DNA of 64,000 bases from Natrialba asiatica DSM 12278 (GCF_000337555.1 NZ_AOIO01000040.1:62001-126000); one strand, 5' to 3'. Counted from the stretch's first letter, positions 1 through 8,536 are shown. Numbers and translations: made by a program. The notes: generated by a model from the sequence alone, not told the origin.

Positions 1-227
1 GTGTTGGACTGGCGTTCCTGCTCGCAGTCATGCGCCTGCCGGCGGGGTATCCGGACGACGAACAGACGGTCGTTTTCGCGGTCGCGGCCGCTCTGAGCGT
101 CGCTGCGGTTATCGCGAGCAGTGCCACCCTCGATTCGATTCTCGTTCTCTTCGGATCGCTCGGCGCGGTCGTCGGCTGGCGGCTCGTCGGCCGGGAGCGG
201 CTGGCGGCGGTTCCGGAGAGCCGGTGA
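1..227 (+). CDS. C-terminal end of a membrane protein (partial)
   Basis: The reading frame is open from the window edge (frame 3) to the TGA at 225-227, so the 5' end of the gene lies outside. About 75 residues are visible. They contain hydrophobic stretches (GLAFLLAVM at the edge, then two segments rich in Val/Ala/Leu around residues 25-55) and end in a charged tail. This fits the last transmembrane helices of an integral membrane protein. An internal ATG at 30 exists, but the upstream frame stays open and hydrophobic, so I read it as a continuation. The family cannot be named from this piece. Confidence 0.55.
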   Translation, partial: VGLAFLLAVMRLPAGYPDDEQTVVFAVAAALSVAAVIASSATLDSILVLFGSLGAVVGWRLVGRERLAAVPESR

Positions 228-284
228 CAGCGACGCGGTGGCAAGTGACGGCGCGTTTATCACGCCCGACCGAAAACGGAGGGT

Positions 285-902
285 ATGGAATCCATCCGCG
301 TCGCAACCCGCTCGGACGCGGCCGCCGTCCGGGAAATCTACGCGCCGTTCTGTACGTCCTCGTCGGTCACGTTCGAAGAGACGCCGCCGACCGAGTCCGA
401 AATGGCCGACCGCATCGAGTCGACGCTCGAACAGTACCCGTGGCTCGTCGCCGAAACCGACGCGGGCGTCGCCGGCTACGCCTACGCGGGGCCGCTGCGC
501 AAGCGCCAGGCCTACGAGTGGCTCGTCGAACTCTCGGTCTACGTGGCCGAGGACGCCCGCCGGTCGGGCGTCGGTCGCGCGCTGTACGAGGCGTTGTTTG
601 CGGTTCTCAAGCCGCAGGGCTACTGCGATGCCTACGCAGTGACGACGCTACCGAATCCGGAAACGGTCCGGTTCCACGAGCGACTGGGCTTCGAACGACT
701 CGTCGACTTTCCCGCGATGGGCTACACGCAGGATGCCTGGCACGACGTCTGCTGGTGGCGACGCCCGCTCGCCGAGAAGGAGGACGAGCCGGACCGGCCC
801 ACGCCGTTTCCAGCGTTCAGCGAGGCGGTCGACGTGGGTTCGTTGCTCGCGGCCGAAGCAGACGGGGTATCCGACACGGCGGGGCCAACCGAAGTCTCTT
901 AG
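285..902 (+). CDS. GNAT family N-acetyltransferase, phosphinothricin-acetyltransferase-like
   Basis: A 205-residue protein of the GNAT fold. It starts with the typical strand IRVATRSDAAAVREIY, carries TFEE-PP near residue 30 as in the Pat/MnaT subgroup, and has the acetyl-CoA binding motif A (RRSGVGRALYEAL, about residues 92-104) followed by NPETVRFHERLGF (about 125-137). Family knowledge: such enzymes acetylate the amino group of small molecules such as phosphinothricin or methionine derivatives. The true substrate is unknown. The C-terminal 35 residues are an acidic, low-complexity extension beyond the usual 170-180 residue fold. The ATG at 285 follows a short purine-rich leader. The gene lies 15 nt upstream of thiE on the same strand and may be co-transcribed. 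Confidence 0.85.
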   Translation: MESIRVATRSDAAAVREIYAPFCTSSSVTFEETPPTESEMADRIESTLEQYPWLVAETDAGVAGYAYAGPLRKRQAYEWLVELSVYVAEDARRSGVGRALYEALFAVLKPQGYCDAYAVTTLPNPETVRFHERLGFERLVDFPAMGYTQDAWHDVCWWRRPLAEKEDEPDRPTPFPAFSEAVDVGSLLAAEADGVSDTAGPTEVS

Positions 903-917
903 TGACCGCCGACTGAC

Positions 918-1595
918 ATGGTCGCTATGGCACCCTCGAACTGGCGCACCTACCTCGTGACACAGGCCTCGCTCTCCGCGGGCCGGTCGACGGCAGAGAT
1001 CGCCCGCGAGGCCATTGCCGGTGGCGTCGACGCGATTCAGCTTCGGGAGAAAGACACCGACGCGCGAACCCGATACGAACTCGGGCGCGAACTCCGCGAG
1101 ATGACGGCCGACGCGGGGGTCGACCTGGTCGTCAACGATCGGCTCGACATCGCGCAGGCGATCGACGCCGACGGCGTTCACGTCGGCCAGTCCGATCTCC
1201 CGGTCGCCGTCGCGCGCGACCTGCTCGGTCCCGACGCGATCGTCGGCTGCTCGACCTCGACGGTCGCCGAGGCACGGCAGGCCGAAGCCGACGGTGCGGA
1301 CTACCTCGGCGTCGGCTCGGTCTACGGGACGACATCGAAGCGCGTCGCCGAACACAAAGACGGCATCGGCCCCGAGCGCGTCGCCGAGATCACCGACGCC
1401 GTCTCGATCCCGGTCGTCGGCATCGGCGGCATCACCGACGACAACGCCGGCCCCGTCGCCGACGCCGGCGCTATCGGCGTCGCCGTCATCTCCGAAATTA
1501 CCGCCGCCGACGATCCACAGGCTGCGACCCAAGCGCTCTCGGCGGCTCTCGAAGCACCAACGCAAAGCCCTTCGAACACGGAAGGACAACCATGA
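918..1595 (+). CDS. thiE: Thiamine-phosphate synthase
   Basis: A 225-residue TIM-barrel enzyme that joins hydroxymethylpyrimidine diphosphate and thiazole phosphate to thiamine phosphate in the cytoplasm. Visible family motifs are QLREKD (41-46), VVND (71-74), GVHVGQSD (86-93), GCSTST (110-115), the GVGSVYGTTSK phosphate loop (131-141) and GIGGI (168-172). Two in-frame ATGs (918 and 927) are possible starts; the core begins at WRTYLVTQ, so both are acceptable. The stop overlaps the ATG of thiM by four bases (ATGA), so the two are translationally coupled. I see no thiamine riboswitch in the short upstream gap. Confidence 0.95.
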   Translation: MVAMAPSNWRTYLVTQASLSAGRSTAEIAREAIAGGVDAIQLREKDTDARTRYELGRELREMTADAGVDLVVNDRLDIAQAIDADGVHVGQSDLPVAVARDLLGPDAIVGCSTSTVAEARQAEADGADYLGVGSVYGTTSKRVAEHKDGIGPERVAEITDAVSIPVVGIGGITDDNAGPVADAGAIGVAVISEITAADDPQAATQALSAALEAPTQSPSNTEGQP

Positions 1596-2431
1596 CTGAC
1601 TCGATCGACGTATCCAGCGCTGAACTCGCGAATTCCTTACGGGCGATCGACGAGTCAGCGCCGCTCGTCCAGGCACTGACGAACGAAGTGACGATGAACG
1701 ACGTGGCGAACCTTATCCTACACTGGGACGGGCTGCCGGTAATGGCGGACTCGCCCGGCGATGCCGGCGAGATGGCCCACGGCGCGGACGCGCTCTTGCT
1801 CAACACCGGTCAGGTTCCGGCGACGAAGGTCGAGGCCATGCGCGAGGCCGCACGGACGGCGACCGAGCGCGGAATCCCGATCGTCCTCGATCCCGTCGGC
1901 GTCGGGTCGACTCCGACGCGCAAGGACGTCGCACAGACGCTGCTCACGGACGTGACGTTCACCGTGATCAAGGGCAATTACGGCGAGATCAGCGCGCTCG
2001 CCGGGGTCGAGGCGGACGTGAAAGGCGTCGAATCGGTCGGCGACTACGAGGAAATCGAGGAGACGGCGCGATCGCTCGCGGACTCGACCGGGTCGATCGT
2101 CGTCGCCTCCGGCGTCGAAGATATCGTCGCCGACGCCGACAGCACCTATCGACTCACCGCTGGCCACGAAATGCTCGGCGAAGTCGTCGGCACCGGCTGC
2201 ATGCTCGGCGCGACGCTTGCGGCGTTCAACGGCGCGCTCGAGGACGAACACGCCGCCGCACTCCACGGCACGCTCGCCTTCGGCATCGCCGGCGAACGCG
2301 CCGCCGAACTCCGCTACGAGGGGCCGGCGAGCTACCGGACGAACTTCCACGATGCAGTCGCCGGGCTGACAGCCGATGTCGTCTCCGAACTCGACCTCGA
2401 GTTCAGCGGCCGCATCGAACGGGTCGCGTGA
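1592..2431 (+). CDS. thiM: Hydroxyethylthiazole kinase
   Basis: A 279-residue ribokinase-like enzyme that phosphorylates 4-methyl-5-(2-hydroxyethyl)thiazole, giving the thiazole substrate of ThiE, so the pair forms a thiazole salvage route. Key motifs are LVQALTNEVTMNDVAN (25-40, thiazole binding), DPVGVG (100-105), VIKGNYGEI (125-133) and the anion hole/catalytic GTGCML (200-205, with Cys203). Length is normal for the family. The gene is coupled to thiE by an ATGA overlap. Confidence 0.95.
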   Translation: MTDSIDVSSAELANSLRAIDESAPLVQALTNEVTMNDVANLILHWDGLPVMADSPGDAGEMAHGADALLLNTGQVPATKVEAMREAARTATERGIPIVLDPVGVGSTPTRKDVAQTLLTDVTFTVIKGNYGEISALAGVEADVKGVESVGDYEEIEETARSLADSTGSIVVASGVEDIVADADSTYRLTAGHEMLGEVVGTGCMLGATLAAFNGALEDEHAAALHGTLAFGIAGERAAELRYEGPASYRTNFHDAVAGLTADVVSELDLEFSGRIERVA

Positions 2432-2450
2432 GTGTGGCGGTGAAGAACGC

Positions 2451-3107
2451 TTAACAGACCGGTTTCGGGTTCGCGCCCATCGCTTCCATGTTCTCGACGT
2501 ACTCGGCGTAGGCGGCCTCGATAGCGCCCGTTGCGGCGTCCATCGCGCGCTCCCGGTCCGCCTCGGTCCGACAGACGGCCGCGAATACCTCGCCGGTGCG
2601 TTCGAGTTGGGCGTCCAGGTCGTCGCCGAACTCGCGGAAGACGGCTGCGGTCTGGGGGTCGGCGTCGCCGACGAAGTAGCCGACGACCTGTTCTTTCGAG
2701 CGCTTGCTCGCGAGGATGCGACCGGCGAGTGCACCGACGCGTTCGACCGTCGCGTCGATTCCGCGCAGGTGGTCGTGGAGGGCCGGGATCGCGTCCGGTT
2801 CGTACTCGTCGTCGCCGAGTTCGTCGCGGACGGTCTCGAAGTGGCCCTCCTCCTCCGCGGCGGTCGCTTCGAACGCCTCGCGTGCGTCGTCGTGGGATTC
2901 GTCGTCGGCCCAGGCGCTGAAGGTCTGCCAGGCGGCGTACTCGGCGTCGGCGGTCGCCTCGAGCACGGGTTCGGTATCGATGTCCCCGCCGGTCTCGGCG
3001 TAGAGCGATTTCGAGGAGCCGAGTCGCGAGAGTTCGGTCTGGGCGGTTTCGCGGACGGTGTCGAGGAAGGCGTCGAAGTCGGCGACAGTGTCGCTATCGT
3101 CAGCCAT
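2451..3107 (-). CDS. Rubrerythrin/ferritin-like family protein
   Basis: A 218-residue, all-helical acidic protein. Putative di-iron ligands are visible as E..D/H patterns: ATADAEYAAWQTF (about 50-62), ATAAEEEGHFETV (about 82-94) and later Glu-rich helices (EAAYAEYVENMEAM near the C terminus), as in haloarchaeal proteins labelled rubrerythrin family. It lacks a rubredoxin domain. Function (peroxide defence or other) is inferred only from the fold. It converges tail to tail with thiM, with 19 nt between the stops. The C terminus ends in Cys. Confidence 0.6.
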   Translation of the reverse strand: MADDSDTVADFDAFLDTVRETAQTELSRLGSSKSLYAETGGDIDTEPVLEATADAEYAAWQTFSAWADDESHDDAREAFEATAAEEEGHFETVRDELGDDEYEPDAIPALHDHLRGIDATVERVGALAGRILASKRSKEQVVGYFVGDADPQTAAVFREFGDDLDAQLERTGEVFAAVCRTEADRERAMDAATGAIEAAYAEYVENMEAMGANPKPVC

Positions 3108-3156
3108 ACCGGTGCTTTGGGAACCCGATAGTTAGACCTATCGTCAGCCACCGACG

Positions 3157-3366
3157 CTACGGGTCGTCGGTTCGAGCCAGGAGTGCGAGAAAGAGCGCGA
3201 TCGAACAGACGAGTATCACGACGAGGAGCGTCTCCGCGACGAACCGGATCGACGCGGGGCCGAGATCACCGACGCTGACGAATCCGGCGGCGAGAACGAC
3301 GATTCCGAAGGCGAGCAACTGATTCGTCGTTTTGCGGCTCCTGAGCCAGTTGGTGTCGTCGGTCAT
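3157..3366 (-). CDS. Small two-helix membrane protein
   Basis: A 69-residue protein starting MTDDTNWLRSRKTTNQ, followed by two hydrophobic segments (LLAFGIVVLAAGFVSV, and TLLVVILVCSIALFLALLA) joined by a short loop, and a charged end. I chose the ATG at 3366 because the frame upstream is not hydrophobic and has Cys/Arg-rich noise. The family is not recognised; small proteins of this type are common in haloarchaea. Confidence 0.55.
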   Translation of the reverse strand: MTDDTNWLRSRKTTNQLLAFGIVVLAAGFVSVGDLGPASIRFVAETLLVVILVCSIALFLALLARTDDP

Positions 3367-3528
3367 CGGAGTGGAATCACGGTCGCAGCATCTCCTGTCG
3401 GGGAGATAGCAGTTTCGATCGCACGCGGCTCGAAAAAGAATCGATACGAATCGGCGGAGCCGACGGTCGAGACAGCCACGGCGAGCGGTGCCGGTCACCG
3501 CGCGAGCGCGAGCGGCCTCGTGGTCCCG

Positions 3529-4395
3529 TTAGTTCGCGTCGCCGGTTTCGACGGGCGCGTTGACCAGGTTACCCCACTCGGTCCAGGAGCCGTCGTAGTT
3601 GACGGCGTCCTCGTAGCCGAGCAGTTCGTGCAGGGCGAACCAGGCGACCGAGGAACGCTCGCCGATGCGGCAGTAAGCGACGGTCGTCTCGCCGCCCGTA
3701 ATGCCCTTCTCGGCGTAGAGTTCTTCGAGTTCGTCGCGGCTCTTGAACTTGCCCTCGTCGTCCGTGACGGCCGCCCAGGAGATGTTCTGCGCACCCGGGA
3801 TGTGGCCGCCGCGCTGGGCCGTCTCCTGCAGTCCCGGCGGGGCGAGCACTTCGCCGCTGAACTCTTCGGGCGAGCGGACGTCGACCAGCGGAACGCCGCG
3901 CTCGATCGCCTTCTCGACATCGTCGCGGTAGGCGCGAATGTTCTCGCGCGGGCCGTCGGCGTCGTACTCGACGGCCGAAAAGTCCGGCTCCTCCTCGGTC
4001 GTCGGGTAGTCGTTCTCGAGCCAGTACTCGCGGCCGCCGTCGAGCAGGTAGACCTCGTCGTGGCCGTAGTACTTCAGTTGCCAGTAGGTGTAGGCGGCGA
4101 ACCAGTTCGAGTTGTCGCCGTAGAGGACGATCGTCGAGTCGTCGCTGATCCCGTGGGACCCGAACAACTCCTCGAGATCCTCCTTCTCGAGGATGTCGCG
4201 GCGAGTCTGGTCCTGCAGTTGCGTCTCCCAGTTGAACCCGACCGCGCCGGGCGCGTGTTCCTCGTCGTAGGCCTCCGTGTCCACGTCGACCTCGACCAGC
4301 CGATGTCCGGGGTCGTCGCTCTTGAACTCGTCGAGTCGATCCTCGACCCAGTCGGCCGTGACCAGCACGTCGTTGGCGTACTCGTTCGTTGCCAT
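3529..4395 (-). CDS. Tandem-rhodanese sulfurtransferase (thiosulfate/3-mercaptopyruvate type)
   Basis: A 288-residue protein of two rhodanese domains (about 10-135 and 150-285). The active-site loop of the second domain is CRIGERS, with the catalytic Cys at about residue 242, as in thiosulfate sulfurtransferases. The first, non-catalytic domain has YGDNSNW at the matching place. Start ATG at 4395 (MATNEYANDV) was preferred to the in-frame codon nine residues upstream. It is transcribed away from a second rhodanese gene that starts about 280 nt to the right. Family role: transfer of sulfane sulfur to thiol acceptors such as cyanide or thioredoxin; the physiological acceptor is unknown. Confidence 0.9.
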   Translation of the reverse strand: MATNEYANDVLVTADWVEDRLDEFKSDDPGHRLVEVDVDTEAYDEEHAPGAVGFNWETQLQDQTRRDILEKEDLEELFGSHGISDDSTIVLYGDNSNWFAAYTYWQLKYYGHDEVYLLDGGREYWLENDYPTTEEEPDFSAVEYDADGPRENIRAYRDDVEKAIERGVPLVDVRSPEEFSGEVLAPPGLQETAQRGGHIPGAQNISWAAVTDDEGKFKSRDELEELYAEKGITGGETTVAYCRIGERSSVAWFALHELLGYEDAVNYDGSWTEWGNLVNAPVETGDAN

Positions 4396-4676
4396 ACCCG
4401 AGACCAGGTACCCCAGGGTCATAGTGGCTCATGAACCGGACAATTCGGTCGCCGATCAACTGTTCCGGATGGTATTGCCGGTAGATGCGCACCCGGATCG
4501 CCGATCAACGCCGGCGCGGCCGTAAGGAGGAGAAAGCCGACGAACGCCGCCGGTTTCCGGAACCACACCGAGTTCAGTCCGCCACAATGGCGGATTATGT
4601 TGCCGCTATTTCGGTATCGAGGGGAGACGTGCCGGGATCGGTGTCCTCTCCGTGCTGGACCCATTTCGAGCACGCA

Positions 4677-5477
4677 ATGGACGAATCCGTCGTCGTCGAT
4701 CTCGACTGGCTCGCAGACGCTCGTGAGGACCCGGAGGTACGCCTCGTCGACGTGAGGGACGCGTGGGAGTACGACGGGATCGGCCACGTTCCCGGGGCCG
4801 TCAACATCCCGTTCGACCGGTATCGGGACGACACCGATATCGACCGGGGGACGCTCCCCGGAGCCGAACCGTTCGCCGACTTGCTCTCGACGGCCGGGAT
4901 CGGCCCCGAGGATACGATCGTCGCCTACGACGACACCCACGGCGTCTTCGCCGCCCGCTTTTATCTCACCGCGCTCGAGTACGGCCACGACGACGTGCGA
5001 CTGCTCGACGGCGACTTCAGCGCCTGGAATCTGGAGTACGAAACGACCTCGAACGAACCCGAGTTCGAGCCGACGACCTACGACCCCGAACCGCTCGACC
5101 CGGACGAAAGCCCGCTGGTCTCCCTGGCGGCCGTCGAAGACGCCATCGAGCGCGACGCGCTGCTGGTCGACACCCGCGAACGCGACGAGTTCGAGGACGC
5201 CCGCCTCCCCGGTGCCGTCCGGTTCGACTGGCGCGAGGCCGTCGACGACGAGACGCGAGGCCTCCTGCCGGCGGACGAACTCGAGGCGCTTCTCGAGGAG
5301 TACGACATTACGCGCGACCGTGAACTCGTTCTCTACTGCAACACGGCGCGGCGAATCAGCCACACCTACGTCGTCCTCCGAGCGCTCGGCTACGAGGACG
5401 TGTCGGTCTACGAGGGCAGCCTCACGGAGTGGCTGGCGATGGACGGCGAGGTCGAAAGCGGACCGGTCGAACGGTAA
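4677..5477 (+). CDS. Second tandem-rhodanese sulfurtransferase
   Basis: A 266-residue protein with two rhodanese domains. The catalytic Cys221 sits in the loop LYCNTARRIS; the N-terminal domain has YDDTHG at the equivalent position and is inactive, as usual. The start at 4677 (MDESVVVDLDWLADAR) matches the beginning of the domain; the open frame continues upstream to 4485 but that part has no rhodanese features. It is a divergent paralogue of the gene at 3529-4395. The different loop sequence (CNTARRIS against CRIGERS) suggests a different substrate preference, which is inference. Confidence 0.88.
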   Translation: MDESVVVDLDWLADAREDPEVRLVDVRDAWEYDGIGHVPGAVNIPFDRYRDDTDIDRGTLPGAEPFADLLSTAGIGPEDTIVAYDDTHGVFAARFYLTALEYGHDDVRLLDGDFSAWNLEYETTSNEPEFEPTTYDPEPLDPDESPLVSLAAVEDAIERDALLVDTRERDEFEDARLPGAVRFDWREAVDDETRGLLPADELEALLEEYDITRDRELVLYCNTARRISHTYVVLRALGYEDVSVYEGSLTEWLAMDGEVESGPVER

Positions 5478-5574
5478 CGAGTCGCACGGTTTACTTCGGC
5501 GTTCGGGAACCGGTCAGTTAGCACAGGGCGGTCATACTCAAAAAATTATAGTATAACTGGTCTAACTGGTACCT

Positions 5575-6006
5575 ATGAACGGGTCTCGTCGCTGCGTTCT
5601 CGCCAGCATCGGAACGGCGCTTACGGCTGGCTGCACGGACCGCTTCGCGGCCGATTCAGGAATTAAACTCGGAAGTCTTCGCGTCGCGAATCCGGCGGAC
5701 AGAGCGCATACGGTCGATTTGTGGCTGGAGCGGGACGGCCAAGGTGTCTACGATGGGTCCGTCGAAGTTGCCCCGGACGAGGACGTGTGGATCGACCCGA
5801 CGTGGTCCTCCGAACCAGCGGAATATGATCTGTACTACACCGTCTCGGATTCGGACGAGGTGTCCGTCTCGCGACTGCACGAGATAGACACAGATATCAA
5901 CGGGGAGTGTAGCGTTGGGGATCTGTGGACGATCAAGGGGTCGAACAGGAGCGGCGTGTCACTGCGGAGCGTCGATCAGTACGAGGCGGCCGAGTGTAAC
6001 GTTTGA
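5575..6006 (+). CDS. Small secreted lipoprotein
   Basis: A 143-residue protein with an N-terminal signal MNGSRRCVLASIGTALTAGC: a charged start, short hydrophobic stretch and lipobox LTAGC (Cys20). The rest is an acidic beta-rich domain (LRVANPADRAHTVDLWLERDG), resembling the Ig-like haloarchaeal lipoproteins of unknown role. The upstream region holds an AT-rich stretch with a TATA-like tract (about 5545-5556), which fits a promoter 20-30 nt before the ATG. No family is recognised. Confidence 0.65.
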   Translation: MNGSRRCVLASIGTALTAGCTDRFAADSGIKLGSLRVANPADRAHTVDLWLERDGQGVYDGSVEVAPDEDVWIDPTWSSEPAEYDLYYTVSDSDEVSVSRLHEIDTDINGECSVGDLWTIKGSNRSGVSLRSVDQYEAAECNV

Positions 6007-6024
6007 GCGCGGCGCTGGGTAACA

Positions 6025-6207
6025 CTACGTTTCAATTCGAGCCGTGGCCGCGTCAAGGAGGAGCACGAACACGAATACGAACGCAGCGACGGACACGAGA
6101 TACCCCCACTCGATCGAGTTCTGAAAGTATTGAAAGACGAGGAACGTGAGAAACACGACGAGAGCCTGTACGATCCGGTCGCGCAGCGTCCGGCCGGCGA
6201 GTTCCAT
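6025..6207 (-). CDS. Small two-helix membrane protein
   Basis: Sixty residues from ATG 6207 (MELAGRTLRDRIVQ). Two hydrophobic helices are visible: ALVVFLTFLVFQYF and GYLVSVAAFVFVFVLLL, followed by the charged end DAATARIET. The frame is open further upstream, but that part is hydrophilic and unlike a coding start. It converges with the lipoprotein gene to its left. No family is recognised. Confidence 0.5.
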   Translation of the reverse strand: MELAGRTLRDRIVQALVVFLTFLVFQYFQNSIEWGYLVSVAAFVFVFVLLLDAATARIET

Positions 6208-6495
6208 AACGAGAGTCCATCGGGAGATGACAATATGGTTTTGTTTTGAATCGCGTTCAGAACTCGGCTGGACGGATCGGTGCGAGTTCCGAGTCACTAG
6301 CGCGGACGTCGAACGCGAACTCACATCGCGATTTCGGGCCGAGTTCACCGCCGGGCGCGAGTGTGGTGGTTCGATGGGTGTGGTTGGATCGTGATGGTAA
6401 TCTGATCGTCTCGCGTCCCGCCGTCAACTCGGCTGACCGCCGCGACCCGAGTTCACTTGCGGTGGAACCGCGCTACTGAACTCGTTTCGCGGGGG
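6208..6495. other. Intergenic stretch without a supported gene
   Basis: About 290 bases between a small membrane protein and the zinc-ribbon gene. Short open frames exist on both strands, but none has a convincing start, composition or motif. No obvious inverted repeat was seen. Confidence 0.4.
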
Positions 6496-6786
6496 TTAGT
6501 TCGGTTTGGATCGGTCGGTGTCGGTGCTGGGGGCGGTGTCGGCATCGGTACCGGAATCGGCATCGGTGCCAGGGTCGGAACCAGGGGAAGGGTCCGGCGG
6601 AGCGACGCGACAACCGCAGGGACCGGCGATGGCTTCGCCGGGGCCGATCATGGTTCTCTGTGCGATCGGGGTTCCGCAGCGGGGACAGCGCGGGAGTTCA
6701 CACTGGGCGAGTCGGTCGGGGTGGTCGGTATCGTTCCCGTTCCCGCCGTCGCCACCATGGGCGCTGTCGTCGGCGTCGTCGCTCAT
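6496..6786 (-). CDS. Small CPxCG zinc-ribbon protein (paralogue of 55989-56159)
   Basis: A protein of about 96 residues (ATG 6786; another ATG four codons upstream at 6798). The core is CPRCGTPIAQRTMIGPGEAI followed by GPCGC, i.e. two Cys pairs suited to bind one zinc. The C-terminal tail is a low-complexity Asp/Ser/Thr-rich repeat. The core aligns with the gene at 55989 (CPVCGGSITRVTVHGPSKAV then TPCGC), so the two are paralogues 49 kb apart. Both lie downstream of the same structured element (here 6867-7015). Small zinc-finger proteins are common regulators or adaptors in haloarchaea; the function here is unknown. Confidence 0.7.
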   Translation of the reverse strand: MSDDADDSAHGGDGGNGNDTDHPDRLAQCELPRCPRCGTPIAQRTMIGPGEAIAGPCGCRVAPPDPSPGSDPGTDADSGTDADTAPSTDTDRSKPN

Positions 6787-6866
6787 CCCAGCCGACACCT
6801 CGTTGCTCTCGTAATTCGGCAGGAGATGCGCGCTGCTGATCGAATTAGGCGATGCATCAGTCGTGC

Positions 6867-7015
6867 GGGATGTTTATATCCCATGAGAATGTACGCAAAC
6901 ATGGCTTCAGTGCAATCCCGCATGGAAGCCACGTCTCGGATGTTCCTGCATCCGGGGCATTTCAATGCCCGTTTAATGGCTTCCGTCCTAATTGTTGACT
7001 GGTAGTGACTTATAT
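6867..7015 (-). ncRNA. Candidate structured RNA or leader element, copy 1, with its own promoter
   Basis: Read on the minus strand. A TATA box (about 7009-7015) lies 29 nt before a GGAAGCCA half-stem (6977-6984), which pairs with TGGCTTCC (complement of 6924-6931). Inside are two hairpins: GGGCAT/ATGCCC with a 4-nt loop, and CGGATG/CATCCG (6937-6954) with loop CAGGAA. A second GAAGCC (complement of 6903-6908) downstream could compete for the same partner. A further hairpin GGGAT/ATCCC (6867-6882) closes the element. Copy 2 at 55715-55882 shares the layout and has compensating base changes in the stems. An alternative reading is a short zinc-finger ORF without a good start codon that includes KCPGC in this copy. 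Confidence 0.45.
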
Positions 7016-7072
7016 CTACCGCTGAACGCCGGGAAGGAGCAGAATTCAGAACGCGACCGCGGTCCACTCCCG

Positions 7073-8536
7073 TCAAGCGCCGTCGATATCTCGCCAATCC
7101 GGTGCCGTCGAATACCGCCGCGACGAGAGTTCATCGAACGCCGCGTAGACCGCCTCCGATAGCGCCGGGTGCACGTGAACCGGTTCCGCAACGTCGTCGA
7201 CGGTCCCCTCCCCGCGGTCCATCGCGGTGACGACCTCCTGAATCAGCGTCGACGCGTGCGGCCCCACGATGTGACAGCCCAAAATCTCGCCGTCCGGGGC
7301 TGCGAGCACCTTGACGAACCCATCGTCGGCGTGGAGGATCATCCCCAGCGGCGCGGCGTCCACCGGCACCGTCGCCGCGTTGAACTCGCGGCCCGCATCC
7401 TCGAGTTCACCTTCGGTCCGCCCCACGCTGGCCACCTGCGGGGACGTGAAAATCGCGTGGGGCATCGCGGCGTAATCGACCGCCTCGCCGGCGTCGTCGA
7501 GGACGTTCGCGGTGACGACGCGAGTCTCGTAGTCCGCCGCGTGCTTGTAGGGTTGCTCGCCGAGCACGTCGCCGAGTGCCCAGATCCCGTCGACGCTCGT
7601 TTCGAGCCGGTCGTCGGTTTCGACGTGGCCCGACTCGTCCGTTTCGACGCCGGTCGCCTCCAGGTTGAGGGTATCGGTGTTCGGCCGCCGACCGGTCGCA
7701 AGCAAGAGGTCATCGGCCTCGCGGTCGATCGCGTCGTCTCCGTTACCCCCTTCGCCGCTCGGTTCGGCCGTGACGGCGACGCCACCGTCTACCGACTCGA
7801 CGGCGGTCGCTTCGTACCCTGTCCGAACGTCGCAATACCGTCCGAGTGCGTCCGTCACGACATCGCTCACGGTGTCGTCCTCCCGCGGAACCAACCGGTC
7901 GCTTCGCCCGACGATCGTGACCTCGGTCCCGAGCGCGCCGAAGAAGTAGCCCAGTTCCGCACCGATGTAGCCGCCGCCGACGATCACGAGCGAATCGGGC
8001 CGGGAGTCGAGAAAGAGCGCGTCCTCGCTCGTCAGGAACTCGACAGCATCCAGGCCGTCGATCGGCGGCACGACCGGACGGCCGCCGACGGCGATGACGA
8101 CGGTGTCGCCGCGGATTCGCTCACCGTCCGTGTCGCCCGGATCGCTGTCACCGCCGTCGCTCGCATCGATTTCGATCGTCCGCTCGTCCACGAACCGCCC
8201 CGTACCGCGGTAGCGGTCGACGTTCTCGGCCGCCTCGATCGATTCCGCCTGCCGATCCGCCTTCTCGTAGACCGCGTCGTGGATCGCCGCGGTGAACTCG
8301 CCGTAGTCGACGTCCTCGAGTTCGGCGTCGATGCCGAACTCCGAAGCGTGGCGGAGTTCAGCGACGATGTCCGCCCGGTGGATGAGCGCTTTCGATGGAA
8401 CGCAACCGCGAGTGATGCAGGCCCCGCCGAGGGGGCCGGGTTCGACGACGGCGGCGGAGAGCCCGTCGCCGGCTGCTGCGGTCGCGACCTGACTCCCCGA
8501 TCCGCCGCCGAGAACGACCAGATCGTACGCGTCCAT
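7073..8536 (-). CDS. FAD-dependent pyridine nucleotide-disulfide oxidoreductase (dihydrolipoamide dehydrogenase-like)
   Basis: A 487-residue flavoprotein. It has the FAD-binding GGGSGS (10-15), the redox-active disulfide in CITRGCVPSK (Cys40, Cys45), a central NAD(P)-binding motif GGGYIGAELG, the second FAD motif (ALGDV) and the dimerisation His in HVHPALSEAV near the end. The CX4C spacing and C-terminal HPxxSE fit dihydrolipoamide dehydrogenases and the related mercuric reductases; no N-terminal heavy-metal domain or C-terminal Cys pair is present. No 2-oxoacid dehydrogenase genes are adjacent, so the partner is unclear. Start ATG 8536 (MDAYDLVVLG) is preferred to 8551. Confidence 0.88.
   Translation of the reverse strand: MDAYDLVVLGGGSGSQVATAAAGDGLSAAVVEPGPLGGACITRGCVPSKALIHRADIVAELRHASEFGIDAELEDVDYGEFTAAIHDAVYEKADRQAESIEAAENVDRYRGTGRFVDERTIEIDASDGGDSDPGDTDGERIRGDTVVIAVGGRPVVPPIDGLDAVEFLTSEDALFLDSRPDSLVIVGGGYIGAELGYFFGALGTEVTIVGRSDRLVPREDDTVSDVVTDALGRYCDVRTGYEATAVESVDGGVAVTAEPSGEGGNGDDAIDREADDLLLATGRRPNTDTLNLEATGVETDESGHVETDDRLETSVDGIWALGDVLGEQPYKHAADYETRVVTANVLDDAGEAVDYAAMPHAIFTSPQVASVGRTEGELEDAGREFNAATVPVDAAPLGMILHADDGFVKVLAAPDGEILGCHIVGPHASTLIQEVVTAMDRGEGTVDDVAEPVHVHPALSEAVYAAFDELSSRRYSTAPDWRDIDGA

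Noticed and set aside
918-2431. TPP riboswitch before thiE
   Set aside because: Only 15 bases separate thiE from the preceding gene and no THI-box pattern was found further upstream.
6783-7097. A 104-residue minus-strand ORF containing KCPGC and GYKHPAR
   Set aside because: Its only ATG overlaps the end of the neighbouring flavoprotein gene and lies upstream of the TATA box that precedes the conserved part. The conserved part has no ATG or GTG start, and the second copy breaks the frame. I kept it as the alternative reading of the structured element.
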